The notes under the pieces: model-generated
The model's input: the letters and a program-made list of their open reading frames with translations, nothing else
Database searches by the model: none
What the model was told of the DNA's origin: nothing
Shown: in pieces, positions 1 to 8,468 of the stretch
Position numbering within the stretch: position 1 is the stretch's first letter
Layout: every line of letters starts with the position of its first letter
NCBI RefSeq assembly: GCF_000507245.1
Contig: NC_023035.1
Coordinates: 1,899,501 to 1,963,500 of the forward strand
Source of the DNA: Salinispira pacifica
GTDB lineage: Bacteria; Spirochaetota; Spirochaetia; DSM-27196; Salinispiraceae
Reading direction: 5' to 3'
Length of the DNA stretch: 64,000 nt
Position numbers and translations under genes: made by a program

Positions 1-214
1 GGATGTGGAACTCCGACGCTGTATTCACAAGAGATTGGGCCCGATCCGGAATACTGCCGCGGACCTCATCAACTCCAAGCTCTTTTAACAGGCCGCTGGT
101 GATGGCCCGGTAAATATTTCCCGAGTTCAGGTACACCAGTCTGCTTCGGGAACCCACCATTTTGGCTACCGTGGATTTGCCGCTGCCTGCAGGACCGTCA
201 ATTGTGACAATCAT
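1..214 (-). CDS. cmk: Cytidylate kinase, N-terminal part (cut by window edge)
   Basis: Cytidylate kinase phosphorylates CMP and dCMP using ATP in pyrimidine nucleotide salvage. Only about the first 71 residues are in the window; the rest lies beyond base 1. The translation opens MIVTIDGPAGSGKSTVAKMV, with the P-loop GPAGSGKST close to the N-terminus as in the family, followed by YLNSGNIYRA, which matches the acceptor-binding region (usually YLDTGAMYRA). The ATG at 214-212 overlaps the rluB TGA at 213-211, so translation is probably coupled. The scpA-scpB-rluB-cmk order is common in bacteria and supports the call. Confidence 0.88.
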   Translation of the reverse strand, partial: MIVTIDGPAGSGKSTVAKMVGSRSRLVYLNSGNIYRAITSGLLKELGVDEVRGSIPDRAQSLVNTASEFHI

Positions 215-1149
215 TTGCTGCCGCCCCTTCCCTTTTTACGCCCTGCTCCGGGAGAGCGGCCTGTTCGGCTGGATCCATCCCGGTTCTCTGATCTACCGGG
301 CTTTCCGGTTTTTTCGGGGGGGCCGGACTTCCCCGGTTTTGAGGGGTGGCCGGGCTTTCCCGGTTTTCCGGGTTTTCGGCCGGCTGAGCCGGAGCTTTTC
401 CGGGGGCTGGATTTTGCAGGCCGCAGCTGTTTCTTTGCTTCCCGATGGAGGTTTTCAACCTCCGCCTTGGAAAGCTGACGGAATTTTCCTTCCTTGAGTA
501 TTCCCAGCTTCAGCGGCCCGAATTCGGTACGGTGGAGACGGGTGACTTTCAGGTTTCCGTGAGAAAACACGTTCCGGATTTCACGGTTTTTTCCTTCCGC
601 AAGATGCAGTACCACCTGACGGGGATTGATAAACTGAAATTTTTCCAGACGGTACAGCACTCCTTTAATCCGGACGCCTTCCAGCCATTCCTGTAGAAGT
701 TCCCGGGGAATGGGTTCCTTGGTCTCTACGGTATACTGTTTAATCAGGCCGGACCGGGGATGGGATGCGCTGTGGGCGAAATCCCCGTCGTTTGTGAGCA
801 GGAGAAGTCCGGTGCTCATAAAATCCAGGCGTCCTATGGTGAACAGACGCTGGGAAAAGGAATCCTGCACCAGATCCATTACTGTAGGTCTTCCCTCGGG
901 GTCGTGGGCCGAGGAGATGAATCTGGCAGGCTTGTGGAGCATAAGATAGAGGTGTTCTTCTTCGGGGCTTACGCTTGTACCGTCGAAGCGAACCTTATCT
1001 GCGGGCTGCACCCGGTAGCCAGGTTCCCGGATCACTTTACCGTTCACCGTGACCCTTCCATCTTCAATTAATTCCGCGCTTTTGCGTCTGCTGGCAATAC
1101 CGCTTCGGCTTAGAAATACCTGCAGCCTGGGTTCTTCCTGTTGTTCCAT
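211..1149 (-). CDS. rluB: Ribosomal large subunit pseudouridine synthase, RluB/RsuA family, with a basic low-complexity tail
   Basis: This 312-residue protein has an S4 RNA-binding domain at the N-terminus (LQVFLSRSGIASRRKSAELI) and a RsuA/RluB catalytic domain with GRLDFMSTGLLLLTNDG, which contains the catalytic Asp. It should isomerise a uridine in 23S rRNA (RluB acts at position 2605 in E. coli), but RsuA or RluF specificity cannot be excluded. From about residue 242 the protein becomes a Lys/Pro/Gly/Ser-rich tail with repeated GKPG-type units, probably a disordered rRNA-binding extension. The start ATG shares one base with the scpB stop (TAATG) and the stop overlaps cmk. Confidence 0.88.
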   Translation of the reverse strand: MEQQEEPRLQVFLSRSGIASRRKSAELIEDGRVTVNGKVIREPGYRVQPADKVRFDGTSVSPEEEHLYLMLHKPARFISSAHDPEGRPTVMDLVQDSFSQRLFTIGRLDFMSTGLLLLTNDGDFAHSASHPRSGLIKQYTVETKEPIPRELLQEWLEGVRIKGVLYRLEKFQFINPRQVVLHLAEGKNREIRNVFSHGNLKVTRLHRTEFGPLKLGILKEGKFRQLSKAEVENLHREAKKQLRPAKSSPRKSSGSAGRKPGKPGKPGHPSKPGKSGPPEKTGKPGRSENRDGSSRTGRSPGAGRKKGRGGSK

Positions 1150-1697
1150 TACAATTCATCCTTATGCAGTTCGAACCGTGCCTGTTCCACTTCGTCGAGT
1201 TTCGGAAGATCTGCAATGCTGGAAAGACGGAACACTTTCAGAAACGTTCTGGTGGTGCCGAACTGGGTGGGTCGGCCGGGTGCATCTTTTTTGCCCACTT
1301 CCTGGATCAATTCTCTGTTCTGGAGAAGTTTGATCATGGAATCGGAGGAGACGCCCCGGATACTTTCTATCTCCCCCCGGGTTATGGGCTGACTGTAGGC
1401 AATGATGCTGAGAGTTTCCATTGCCGCTTTGGATAGCCTCTGAGTATTCTGTTTTCCGTAACGGTCTTTCAGGTTATTCCAAAGACTCTGCTTGGGTGTG
1501 AGCTGATAGGAGTCTCCCAGCCGCATTAATTCGATTCCCCGTTCTTCCTGGGTGTACAGCTCTTCCAGCTGCAGCAGAACGGCTGAAACCGCATCTTTCG
1601 AAAGTCCTGAGATTTTCGCAAGACTGCTTATGTGTACCGGGTCGGGTTCGAGAAACAGAATCGCTTCAAGCAGTGCTGTCTCAGTTTTCAACTTCAT
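1149..1697 (-). CDS. scpB: Segregation and condensation protein B
   Basis: ScpB is the winged-helix partner of ScpA and Smc in bacterial condensin. The protein begins MKLKTETALLEAILFLEPDP, contains the conserved region around METLSIIAYSQPITRGEIE, and ends in a charged tail. The frame is open up to base 1742, but the ATG at 1697 is chosen because AAGGAG lies nine bases upstream and it leaves only a 17-base overlap with scpA; Met codons at 1718 and 1742 are alternatives. The product from this start is 182 residues, normal for the family. Confidence 0.88.
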   Translation of the reverse strand: MKLKTETALLEAILFLEPDPVHISSLAKISGLSKDAVSAVLLQLEELYTQEERGIELMRLGDSYQLTPKQSLWNNLKDRYGKQNTQRLSKAAMETLSIIAYSQPITRGEIESIRGVSSDSMIKLLQNRELIQEVGKKDAPGRPTQFGTTRTFLKVFRLSSIADLPKLDEVEQARFELHKDEL

Positions 1698-2433
1698 CCT
1701 CCCCTTCTCCTTTTTCATGACGGCGTATCCGGATATCACCAAAAAGAGTATTCTGGAAAATCCGAATCACCTTGAATTTTACCGATTCAAGAATGGCTAA
1801 AAACGCACAGATCACATCCATTATGGAATCGGGTCTGATGATGATATCGGTGAACCGGAATTCTTCCTGCTTTTCCAGAAGCTCCCTGATCAGCGTGAGC
1901 TTCTCGTTCACGCTCACTTCCTCATAGAGGTCGATGATCCTGTCGGGAGTAAGTCCCTTCATGAGGCTGGAAAAAGTTGTGAGCAGATCCCATACTTCCA
2001 TCTCCTGCCACATTGGTTCGGCGTTATCGAAGGGTAGGTTTCTCTGTGCCTTTTCCCGTTCTATGATCCACTCGTTCTGGTTTTCCTTCTCCATCATGAG
2101 TTCGCTGAGTTTCTTGTATTTCTGGTATTCGATCAGTCTGTCCACCAGCTCCTGCCGGGGATCCTCAAGCTCATCTTCCAGATTGATATCCACCGGAAGG
2201 AGCATGCGGCTCTTGATATAGAGCAGCGTGGATGCCATCACATAGAATTCCGACGCCCTCTCAAGGTCGGCCATTTCACCCGCCCGCATAAACTCCAGAT
2301 ACTGGGCAGTTATGTGAGAGATGGGAATATCATATATGTTTACTTCATTTTTCTTAATCAGGAAGAGCAGCAGATCCAGGGGACCTTCGAAATCCTTTAA
2401 GCGAAAATGGGTTTTTGATTCTTCACCTGTCAA
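1681..2433 (-). CDS. scpA: Segregation and condensation protein A
   Basis: ScpA is the kleisin subunit that bridges the Smc heads in the Smc-ScpAB condensin. The 250-residue protein has the family's N-terminal signature FEGPLDLLLFLIKKNEVNIYDIPI, shown here as FEGPLDLLL followed by KNEVNIYDIPI, and a C-terminal winged-helix segment. The start codon is TTG (2433-2431), overlapping the folK TGA at 2432-2430 as TTGA, so scpA is probably translated by coupling to folK. The 3' end overlaps the start of scpB. Confidence 0.9.
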   Translation of the reverse strand: MTGEESKTHFRLKDFEGPLDLLLFLIKKNEVNIYDIPISHITAQYLEFMRAGEMADLERASEFYVMASTLLYIKSRMLLPVDINLEDELEDPRQELVDRLIEYQKYKKLSELMMEKENQNEWIIEREKAQRNLPFDNAEPMWQEMEVWDLLTTFSSLMKGLTPDRIIDLYEEVSVNEKLTLIRELLEKQEEFRFTDIIIRPDSIMDVICAFLAILESVKFKVIRIFQNTLFGDIRIRRHEKGEGEDEVEN

Positions 2434-3011
2434 TTATTTTTCCTCAGCTGAGAAGTGAGGCCATTATAAAGAGGCCTCGGGCTGAGGTAAATACCCTGGG
2501 AGGGATCATTTCGAAGCTCCCGCTCCATATTTTCCAGGGGCTCACCGCTTCTTGGATCGGTCAGCCGGGAGTTGAGCTCCAACAAGGGGACCAGAACGAA
2601 CCGCCGTTCATGGTACCGGGGATGGGGGATGATCAGATTCTGACGCTCTTCACTGCTCCGTGATTGTTGGTTGCCGGAATCATCTGCCGGGACGATCAGA
2701 TCATTCCATAAAATGATATCGATATCCAGATTCCGGGGACCCCAGCGGATCTCTCCTGATCGGTTCCGCCCCCGGGAGCGTTCAATCCGGTGGATCTCCC
2801 GGAGCACATCTCGGGGTTTCATGTGTGGCGGCGGGTTCAGACAACATGCACAGTTCAGAAAATCCGGCTGATCCCTCAAGCCCTGTGGAGTACTGGCATA
2901 GAGGGAACTGATCCGGAACCCTGATCGGCTGATCCCTTTCAGTTCCTCAAGAGCTGAAACCAGGTGCTGCTCAGAATTACCGCTGTTGCTTCCAAGGCTC
3001 AAATATACCAT
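2430..3011 (-). CDS. folK: 2-amino-4-hydroxy-6-hydroxymethyldihydropteridine pyrophosphokinase
   Basis: FolK transfers pyrophosphate from ATP to 6-hydroxymethyl-7,8-dihydropterin in folate synthesis. The 193-residue protein begins MVYLSLGSNSGNSEQHL, matching the family start (LGSNLGD...), and has RWGPRNLDIDIILW, the conserved RxGPRxxDxDIL metal-binding motif, followed by IPHPRYHERRFVLVPLLEL. It is the first gene of the folK-scpA-scpB-rluB-cmk group; no other folate gene is nearby. A 62-base gap separates it from recA, with no clear terminator. Confidence 0.93.
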   Translation of the reverse strand: MVYLSLGSNSGNSEQHLVSALEELKGISRSGFRISSLYASTPQGLRDQPDFLNCACCLNPPPHMKPRDVLREIHRIERSRGRNRSGEIRWGPRNLDIDIILWNDLIVPADDSGNQQSRSSEERQNLIIPHPRYHERRFVLVPLLELNSRLTDPRSGEPLENMERELRNDPSQGIYLSPRPLYNGLTSQLRKNN

Positions 3012-3073
3012 GCACCCCTCCCCCTCTATCAGTTAACGCTCCGGAATGGATCCCCGGGGAGTCCAGAGGTGTT

Positions 3074-4264
3074 TTAAAAAAGATCCTCGCCGTCGGATTT
3101 CTTGTCCGCCGCTGCAGGGCTTTTTGCGGCCGGGGTTTTCTTCGCCGGAGCATCGTTTTTAGCGCCGGTTTTTTTCGTCTCGCTATCCTTTTCGCCGCCT
3201 TTTTTCCCCTCACCGATAATCCGCTCATTGGGGAAAAGCTGCTGCCGGAGTTTGCTCATAATTTCGCTGTAGAGCTCGGGATTTTCTTCCAGATAGGTTT
3301 TGGCGTTGTCCTTCCCCTGTCCGATCCGTTCCTCTCCATAGCTGTACCAGCTTCCGCTTTTATTAATATAGCCGTACTTCACCGCAGCATCCACAAGGCT
3401 TCCGGTGGCGGAAACACCCTTTCCGAACATAATATCCATCTCGATCCGCTTGAACGGCGGTGCCACCTTGTTCTTCACCACTTTTACACGGACGGTGTTA
3501 CCGATGGCATTATCTGTTCCCTTGGAGATGGTTTCAACCTTCCGTACTTCCAGCCGTACCGACGAATAAAATTTCAGGGCATTACCGCCGGTGGTGGTTT
3601 CGGGGTTGCCGAACATCACACCGATTTTCATCCTGATCTGGTTAATGAAAAACAGGCATGCACCGGACTTGGATATTGTACCGGTGAGTTTACGGAGAGC
3701 CTGACTCATGAGCCGGGCCTGCAGGCCCACATGGCTGTCCCCCATATCGCCATTAATTTCCGCCTGGGGAGTCAGAGCTGCAACCGAGTCCACCACAATA
3801 ATGTCCATGCTTCCCGAGCGAACCAGAGTTTCGGCGATTTCAAGAGCCTGCTCTCCGTTGTCCGGCTGACTTACCCACAACTCATCAATATTCACCCCCA
3901 GATTGCGGGCATACACGGGATCCAGGGCATGCTCGGCGTCGATGAATGCGGCAATTCCGCCCCTTCGCTGGGCTTCTGCTATGGCATGGAGGGCAAGGGT
4001 GGTTTTACCGGAAGATTCGGGTCCGTAAATCTCAATGATTCTCCCTTTGGGATACCCTCCCAGACCCAGGGCTTCATCCAGAAGAATTGACCCGCTGGGA
4101 ATGCACTCGATATCCAGATTCTTCAGTCCGGTACCCAGTTTCATGAGAGAACCTTTGCCGTACTGCTGTTCGATCTGTAGCCGTGCGGCCTCCAGTGCTT
4201 TAACCTTCTCTTCCTGGGATTCAGGAGTGGCCGTTTCCTTGGTGGTGGTGCTGCGTTTCGCCAT
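3074..4264 (-). CDS. recA: Recombinase RecA
   Basis: RecA forms filaments on single-stranded DNA, catalyses strand exchange and triggers LexA-type cleavage. The 396-residue protein has Walker [10 protein letters not shown], Walker [11 protein letters not shown], and the L2/polymerisation core [27 protein letters not shown] (present as [11 protein letters not shown] and [14 protein letters not shown]). The C-terminus after about residue 350 is a Lys/Ala/Asp-rich tail ending GEDLF, as in many bacteria. GGAGGAAC lies just before the ATG. The upstream region carries a good sigma-70-type promoter, but I see no classical SOS box. Confidence 0.97.
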   Translation of the reverse strand: MAKRSTTTKETATPESQEEKVKALEAARLQIEQQYGKGSLMKLGTGLKNLDIECIPSGSILLDEALGLGGYPKGRIIEIYGPESSGKTTLALHAIAEAQRRGGIAAFIDAEHALDPVYARNLGVNIDELWVSQPDNGEQALEIAETLVRSGSMDIIVVDSVAALTPQAEINGDMGDSHVGLQARLMSQALRKLTGTISKSGACLFFINQIRMKIGVMFGNPETTTGGNALKFYSSVRLEVRKVETISKGTDNAIGNTVRVKVVKNKVAPPFKRIEMDIMFGKGVSATGSLVDAAVKYGYINKSGSWYSYGEERIGQGKDNAKTYLEENPELYSEIMSKLRQQLFPNERIIGEGKKGGEKDSETKKTGAKNDAPAKKTPAAKSPAAADKKSDGEDLF

Positions 4265-4316
4265 AGTTCCTCCGAATATGATACCGGCAGAATTGCATTT
4301 TTGATTTAATTTGTTG

Positions 4317-4346
4317 AGTATAAATTCTTGCTGCTGGGCTGGTCAA
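4317..4346 (-). promoter_or_regulatory. Probable sigma-70-type promoter of recA
   Basis: On the minus strand TTGACC (4346-4341) is followed after 18 bases by TATACT (4322-4317). Transcription would start about 40 bases before the recA ribosome-binding site. No GAAC-N4-GTTC or E. coli-like LexA operator overlaps it. Confidence 0.6.
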
Positions 4347-4388
4347 GCAAGGTTTTTTCATGTCAAAGCTGAAAAAGTGGTTTAAGAT

Positions 4389-5513
4389 ATGGGCATGAGC
4401 CTGGATAATGATATTTTACTCGTCTCCACACGCTCCATGGATGAATACCGTGAGCGGGTTGCCTATCATCTGAGAACATTTCCCGATTTCTACGATCACA
4501 ACGGCAGAGATAACCGTGATGTGGAGATTATGAGCCAGAATCTGCGGGTTGTAACCTTTGCAGACGGGGAACTTGAGGTTGAAGCTCCCTTCACTGTCAG
4601 GGACAAGGATGTATTTCTCATTGCCGGGTCCAGCAGAAACCAGGCCGGCATCAATCAGAATGAATGCAAAATGGAGCTGTATCATGCCATTGACTGTATC
4701 AAACGGGGGACACCCAGGAGAATTACGGTTATTGAGCCCTATTTTTCCCCGTCACGATCGGACAGAACCACCCGGCGCAATTCCGTAGGATTCTGGGTGC
4801 ATACCAAAATTCTTTCCAATCTCGGTGCCGATACCATCCTCACCTATCAGCTGCATTCCGATAAGTCCAAAACGGCAATAGATCCCACCATATGTCATAT
4901 GGAAGATATCCCTGCGGTGCCCATGATGATGGAATATATTACCAGAGAGATCATCAAATCCGAAGAATACTGGCAGCAAATCCGGAGCAAATGGGTGTTC
5001 TGTTCAGTTGATGCGGGGGGTGAAGGGATGGCCAGAAGCTATGCTCAGGCTTTTCAGGCTCCCCTGATTATCGCTCACAAACAGCGGGATTATGCCCATA
5101 CCAACACCATCAAGCAGATCAACATTTTATCGGATACAGATATTACCGGACGGGATGTCTGGATCGTGGATGATATGATAGATACCGGAGGCTCAATTGT
5201 GGCTCTGATCACCGAACTGAACAGAAGAGATGTGGCTTCGGTAAATATAGCCGCCATCCATCCTGTACTGTCCGGTCCGGCTGTTGAACGGCTGAAAGAT
5301 CTGCATCATTCCAAGATGCTTCGAGAGCTGCTGATACTGGACACCGTTAACCTCACCCAGGATGTTCTGGACGCCCTTCCATTTCTCCGTGTTGTCAGCT
5401 CTTCAAAGCAGACTGCAGAGATTATTATGGGCATTCATGAGAACATGTCCCTCTCGCCCTTCTTCGACGATTTCTCTGTACAGAAATATTTCAGAAATCC
5501 CCCCCTGGAGTGA
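4389..5513 (+). CDS. prs: Ribose-phosphate pyrophosphokinase (PRPP synthetase)
   Basis: Prs makes PRPP from ribose 5-phosphate and ATP, feeding purine, pyrimidine, His and Trp synthesis. In this 374-residue protein FADGELEVEAPFTVRDKDVF corresponds to the ATP-binding flexible region, PYFSPSRSDRTTRR to the catalytic loop region, and VWIVDDMIDTGGSIV is the PRPP-binding signature. It is longer and more divergent than the roughly 315-residue class I enzymes, so it belongs to a variant subfamily. It is a lone plus-strand gene diverging from recA. Met1 (4389) and Met3 (4395) are both possible starts, neither with a strong ribosome-binding site. It carries an intact sense-strand G6 run at 5015-5020. 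Confidence 0.88.
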   Translation: MGMSLDNDILLVSTRSMDEYRERVAYHLRTFPDFYDHNGRDNRDVEIMSQNLRVVTFADGELEVEAPFTVRDKDVFLIAGSSRNQAGINQNECKMELYHAIDCIKRGTPRRITVIEPYFSPSRSDRTTRRNSVGFWVHTKILSNLGADTILTYQLHSDKSKTAIDPTICHMEDIPAVPMMMEYITREIIKSEEYWQQIRSKWVFCSVDAGGEGMARSYAQAFQAPLIIAHKQRDYAHTNTIKQINILSDTDITGRDVWIVDDMIDTGGSIVALITELNRRDVASVNIAAIHPVLSGPAVERLKDLHHSKMLRELLILDTVNLTQDVLDALPFLRVVSSSKQTAEIIMGIHENMSLSPFFDDFSVQKYFRNPPLE

Positions 5514-5572
5514 TACAGGGATGGAAACATTGAAATTTGTTCGTCAGCTTCATGTAATTGACGGAAAACCGG

Positions 5573-6022
5573 TTAAAATTCTTTCCTGGAATCGATAAGC
5601 AGGGTGACAGGACCGTCATTCATCAGGGAAACATCCATGTGGGCCTGAAATTCACCGAACCGGCAACGTTGATGTCTTTGAAGAAACATTTCCTCCAGAT
5701 CCGAGAACAGTTTCCTGGCATGATCGGGTGAAGCCGCTTTGTTATAGCTTGGGCGTCGGCCTTTCCGCGTGTCGCCGTAGAGGGTGAACTGGCTTACCCC
5801 GAGGAGCTCCAGGTTCAAATCCAGGAGGCTCAAATTCATAATTCCCCGGGAGTCATTGAAAATCCGGAGATTCAGAATCTTATCCACCATGTAATTCATA
5901 TCGTCCAGGGTGTCATCCTGCTCTATTCCGATTAATGCCAGAATTCCCGAGGAAATGGAGGATTTCATTTCTTCCCCCACCATGACGCTGGCTTGTGAAA
6001 CCCGCTGTACTACTGCCCTCAT
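5573..6022 (-). CDS. dtd: D-aminoacyl-tRNA deacylase
   Basis: Dtd hydrolyses D-aminoacyl-tRNAs (and Gly-tRNA-Ala), a chiral proofreading step in translation. The 149-residue protein has normal family length and begins MRAVVQRVSQASVMVG. SQFTLYGDTRKGRRPSYNKA matches the family's active-site motif SQFTLxxDxxKGxRPSF, and NDGPVTLLIDS near the end is the conserved NxGPVT (Gly-cisPro) motif. It is convergent with prs; the 59 bases between them contain no clear terminator. Confidence 0.95.
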   Translation of the reverse strand: MRAVVQRVSQASVMVGEEMKSSISSGILALIGIEQDDTLDDMNYMVDKILNLRIFNDSRGIMNLSLLDLNLELLGVSQFTLYGDTRKGRRPSYNKAASPDHARKLFSDLEEMFLQRHQRCRFGEFQAHMDVSLMNDGPVTLLIDSRKEF

Positions 6023-6098
6023 GATGAAAACTCCTGTATACGAAAACTGCCTGGTTCCGGAATGGAAAGGCCGGCTGTGCGACTACCGAAGGGTGATT

Positions 6099-7190
6099 TT
6101 ATCCATCGGTTTCAGCCATTCTGCGCAGGGAACTTCCCCGAAGCCGGAGTTCGCCGTCGCTGCCGGCAACCTGGGCGATGATCTCCACCGGTTCTCCCCC
6201 TTGAAGCTCCACTGCGAAATCCAGTAAAACCGGCACGGTTCCTTCAACCACCTTCCCGTCGTGAAAGCCCACAAGAAAGTCGAAGAGTATTTCTTCATCG
6301 CTGACACGTACGTTGGCGGCCCTCCCCTTCCAGCGGACATATACTCCGTGGTGGAGTCTGGGCTGAGCTGCCACCTCCTCATAGCTGAAGGGATCCCGGA
6401 AGTTGGTAAAATCCGGTTCTCTCAGTTCGGAAATAAGCAGGGAGATTCGATCCTTGATGGCTACCGGTGCGTTGGAATAGAGAATTCTATTACCGTGATA
6501 TCTCACAAGATTATCCCGGAACCCGTGGAAATACCGCCGGACTTTTTCCAGCTCCTCATCCAGCTGTTCATTTGTAAAAATGATATCGGCGGCTCTGGAG
6601 TAATCTCCGCTTCCGTATTCTTCAATTTGGATATCAAGCAGTTCCTGCCCCTCACGGAACGGCAGGGACTTTTCAAGAGTTCGGTTGATCAGAACGGCCG
6701 CAAGAGGGATGAGAACAATTACAACCGCCGCAAGCATCACTTTGAAAACCGTCGGCCAGATTATTCTGGGATGAGCTGCCAGAATAATCCCGTATTTCCG
6801 GTTTTCGATAAATTCAAGCCAGTCATCTTCTTCATAACTTTTGGCCATCTCAAGAGCTTTCAAAGCCTTTTTGTTTGCAGGGTCAATATCAAGAATTTCG
6901 AGCCAGATTCTCAAAGCTTCGGTGATCTTTCGCCTGCGCAGCATTACAACGGCCAGTCCCAGGAGGGTATCGATTCGCTGAGGATCCAGATCCCGGGCTC
7001 GCTGAAAATAACTGTATGCTCCGCCGAAATCGCCGGTATACAGACAGGCGTACCCCAGCATTTCGTGATATCCGGTATCTTTCCGGTACAGAAAAATCTG
7101 CGGGCTCAGCAGGGATATCACCTGTCCGTATTTTTTTTTGGCGAAGAGAAGGCGGGCCTGTGCGAGATCGCTGGATTTTTTCTGCTTCAT
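6099..7190 (-). CDS. TPR-repeat protein with one central membrane segment
   Basis: The first 140 or so residues of this 363-residue protein form TPR-like helical repeats (for example GYACLYTGDFGGAYSYFQRA, then LGLAVVMLRRRKITEALRIW). A hydrophobic span VMLAAVVIVLIPLAAVLI at about residues 157-175 should cross the membrane once, leaving the TPR part in the cytoplasm and a C-terminal domain of about 185 residues outside. I do not recognise the C-terminal domain. AGGAAG lies about ten bases before the ATG. It is the last of three consecutive minus-strand envelope or TPR genes; a structural or assembly role is only a guess from architecture. Confidence 0.7.
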   Translation of the reverse strand: MKQKKSSDLAQARLLFAKKKYGQVISLLSPQIFLYRKDTGYHEMLGYACLYTGDFGGAYSYFQRARDLDPQRIDTLLGLAVVMLRRRKITEALRIWLEILDIDPANKKALKALEMAKSYEEDDWLEFIENRKYGIILAAHPRIIWPTVFKVMLAAVVIVLIPLAAVLINRTLEKSLPFREGQELLDIQIEEYGSGDYSRAADIIFTNEQLDEELEKVRRYFHGFRDNLVRYHGNRILYSNAPVAIKDRISLLISELREPDFTNFRDPFSYEEVAAQPRLHHGVYVRWKGRAANVRVSDEEILFDFLVGFHDGKVVEGTVPVLLDFAVELQGGEPVEIIAQVAGSDGELRLRGSSLRRMAETDG

Positions 7191-7244
7191 TGCTGTATAT
7201 ACTTCCTTGAAAATTCCGCCGTGTATTGATTCTTTCCGAAAGAC

Positions 7245-8468
7245 CTACTCATCGGGCCGGGTGTTTCCCGCCTCCATGGGATCAGAGGTTTCCGGTAGAT
7301 TCTCCCTGATGGTGGCCAGGATTTCTTCAAGAGCCGCTACCTGACTTTCATCCAGACGGGCGGGAGATGTCAGAAGCCGGTCTATTTGTTCCAGAAGAAG
7401 GTCCAGCGTTTCGATATCCTGCACCAGCGGTGCAATTTGCCGCAATTCAGCGCGGCTGAAAGATTCCATGCCGCTGTTTCTGTCAGCAGCCGATTCTTCC
7501 TGCTTTACGGTCGGCGGGGAAGATTCTGAAACGCTTCCGTCCATGCTGTGGAGAGCCGGATTATATTCCATGATGGAGGAAGTTTCCAGCAGCTCTATCT
7601 GTCGGGATATCCGCCTTTGATATTCTCCATTACCTTCGTTTTCCTCCCGGGGCACGTAACTGACAATGAGTGAATATTCCACGCTGCTCTGCCCCCGGAG
7701 ACGTTCAGGACCGAAGTAGAGATTCAGTGCACTGTCATTGATGGAAAACGGGAGCAGATTGAAATTTCTTTCCGCCGATGCCGTATATTCCCAGCGGCTC
7801 TCGTTCAAACGTTTCCAGTTTGCCGCCACAATTTTTCTGGGCCCCCGGATCCTGTCTGCTGCAAGGAGGAACATGGCCGATCCCAGACTGTTGCCGCTGA
7901 GAATATACGGTTCCCTTCGCCCCGGGCTGAACTCATATTCCCGGATAATGCCGGGTTCGGCTGTTGTGACAAAATGAGAGGAGCCCAGCTCTCCCAGCAC
8001 GGTGTCGAACAGGGCGGAAAGCTCTGTTCGAAGAGGCTCTGTACCTGTATTGATGATCTGGTAGCGGATTTTCACCCCGATAATTTCAGACCCGCTTTGG
8101 TTTGCGCCGGCTTCATCCCCGGGGGTACTCCCGTTCTCCCTCTGAAGAAAGGAAAAATGCTGGTTCACCTGAAGGTCATCCCAGACATACTGAAGGGCCA
8201 CTCCATCCCGGAACTCGCCGATGGAAATTCCATGAGACTTATCCTCTCCGAGAACACTGATGCTGTCACCGATCCGTATACGAGTGTGGGAACTTCGCGG
8301 ATTGTCGTTGAATAAAAGATCGCCATTCTCATACAGAAGAGCAAAACGACCGCTTTGCTCATACAGTTTCAGTTGATACGGTCCGGCTTCCACTTCCAGT
8401 GCGAAAAGTGAAACGGATACCCATGCAAGGCATAGAAAAACCGCTGTTACTTGCGAAAATCGATTCAT
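7245..8468 (-). CDS. Exported protein of unknown function
   Basis: The 407-residue product opens with a signal peptide (hydrophobic VTAVFLCLAWVSVSLFALE after MNRFSQ), so it is probably periplasmic or envelope-bound. The middle is beta-rich, with many short alternating segments such as YQLKLYEQSGRFALLYENGD; the last 100 residues are acidic, Ser-rich and helical. I recognise no catalytic motif. Its ATG overlaps the stop of the upstream TPR gene as ATGA, so the two are translationally coupled and probably act together. Spirochaete-specific lineage is an inference from the lack of any family I know. Confidence 0.65.
   Translation of the reverse strand: MNRFSQVTAVFLCLAWVSVSLFALEVEAGPYQLKLYEQSGRFALLYENGDLLFNDNPRSSHTRIRIGDSISVLGEDKSHGISIGEFRDGVALQYVWDDLQVNQHFSFLQRENGSTPGDEAGANQSGSEIIGVKIRYQIINTGTEPLRTELSALFDTVLGELGSSHFVTTAEPGIIREYEFSPGRREPYILSGNSLGSAMFLLAADRIRGPRKIVAANWKRLNESRWEYTASAERNFNLLPFSINDSALNLYFGPERLRGQSSVEYSLIVSYVPREENEGNGEYQRRISRQIELLETSSIMEYNPALHSMDGSVSESSPPTVKQEESAADRNSGMESFSRAELRQIAPLVQDIETLDLLLEQIDRLLTSPARLDESQVAALEEILATIRENLPETSDPMEAGNTRPDE

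Noticed and set aside
4265-4388. LexA/SOS operator upstream of recA
   Set aside because: Looked for GAAC-N4-GTTC and CTG-N10-CAG type palindromes near the promoter and found none convincing.
6261-7229. 322-codon plus-strand frame over the TPR gene
   Set aside because: Antisense shadow; the minus-strand frame has TPR repeats, a membrane span and a ribosome-binding site.
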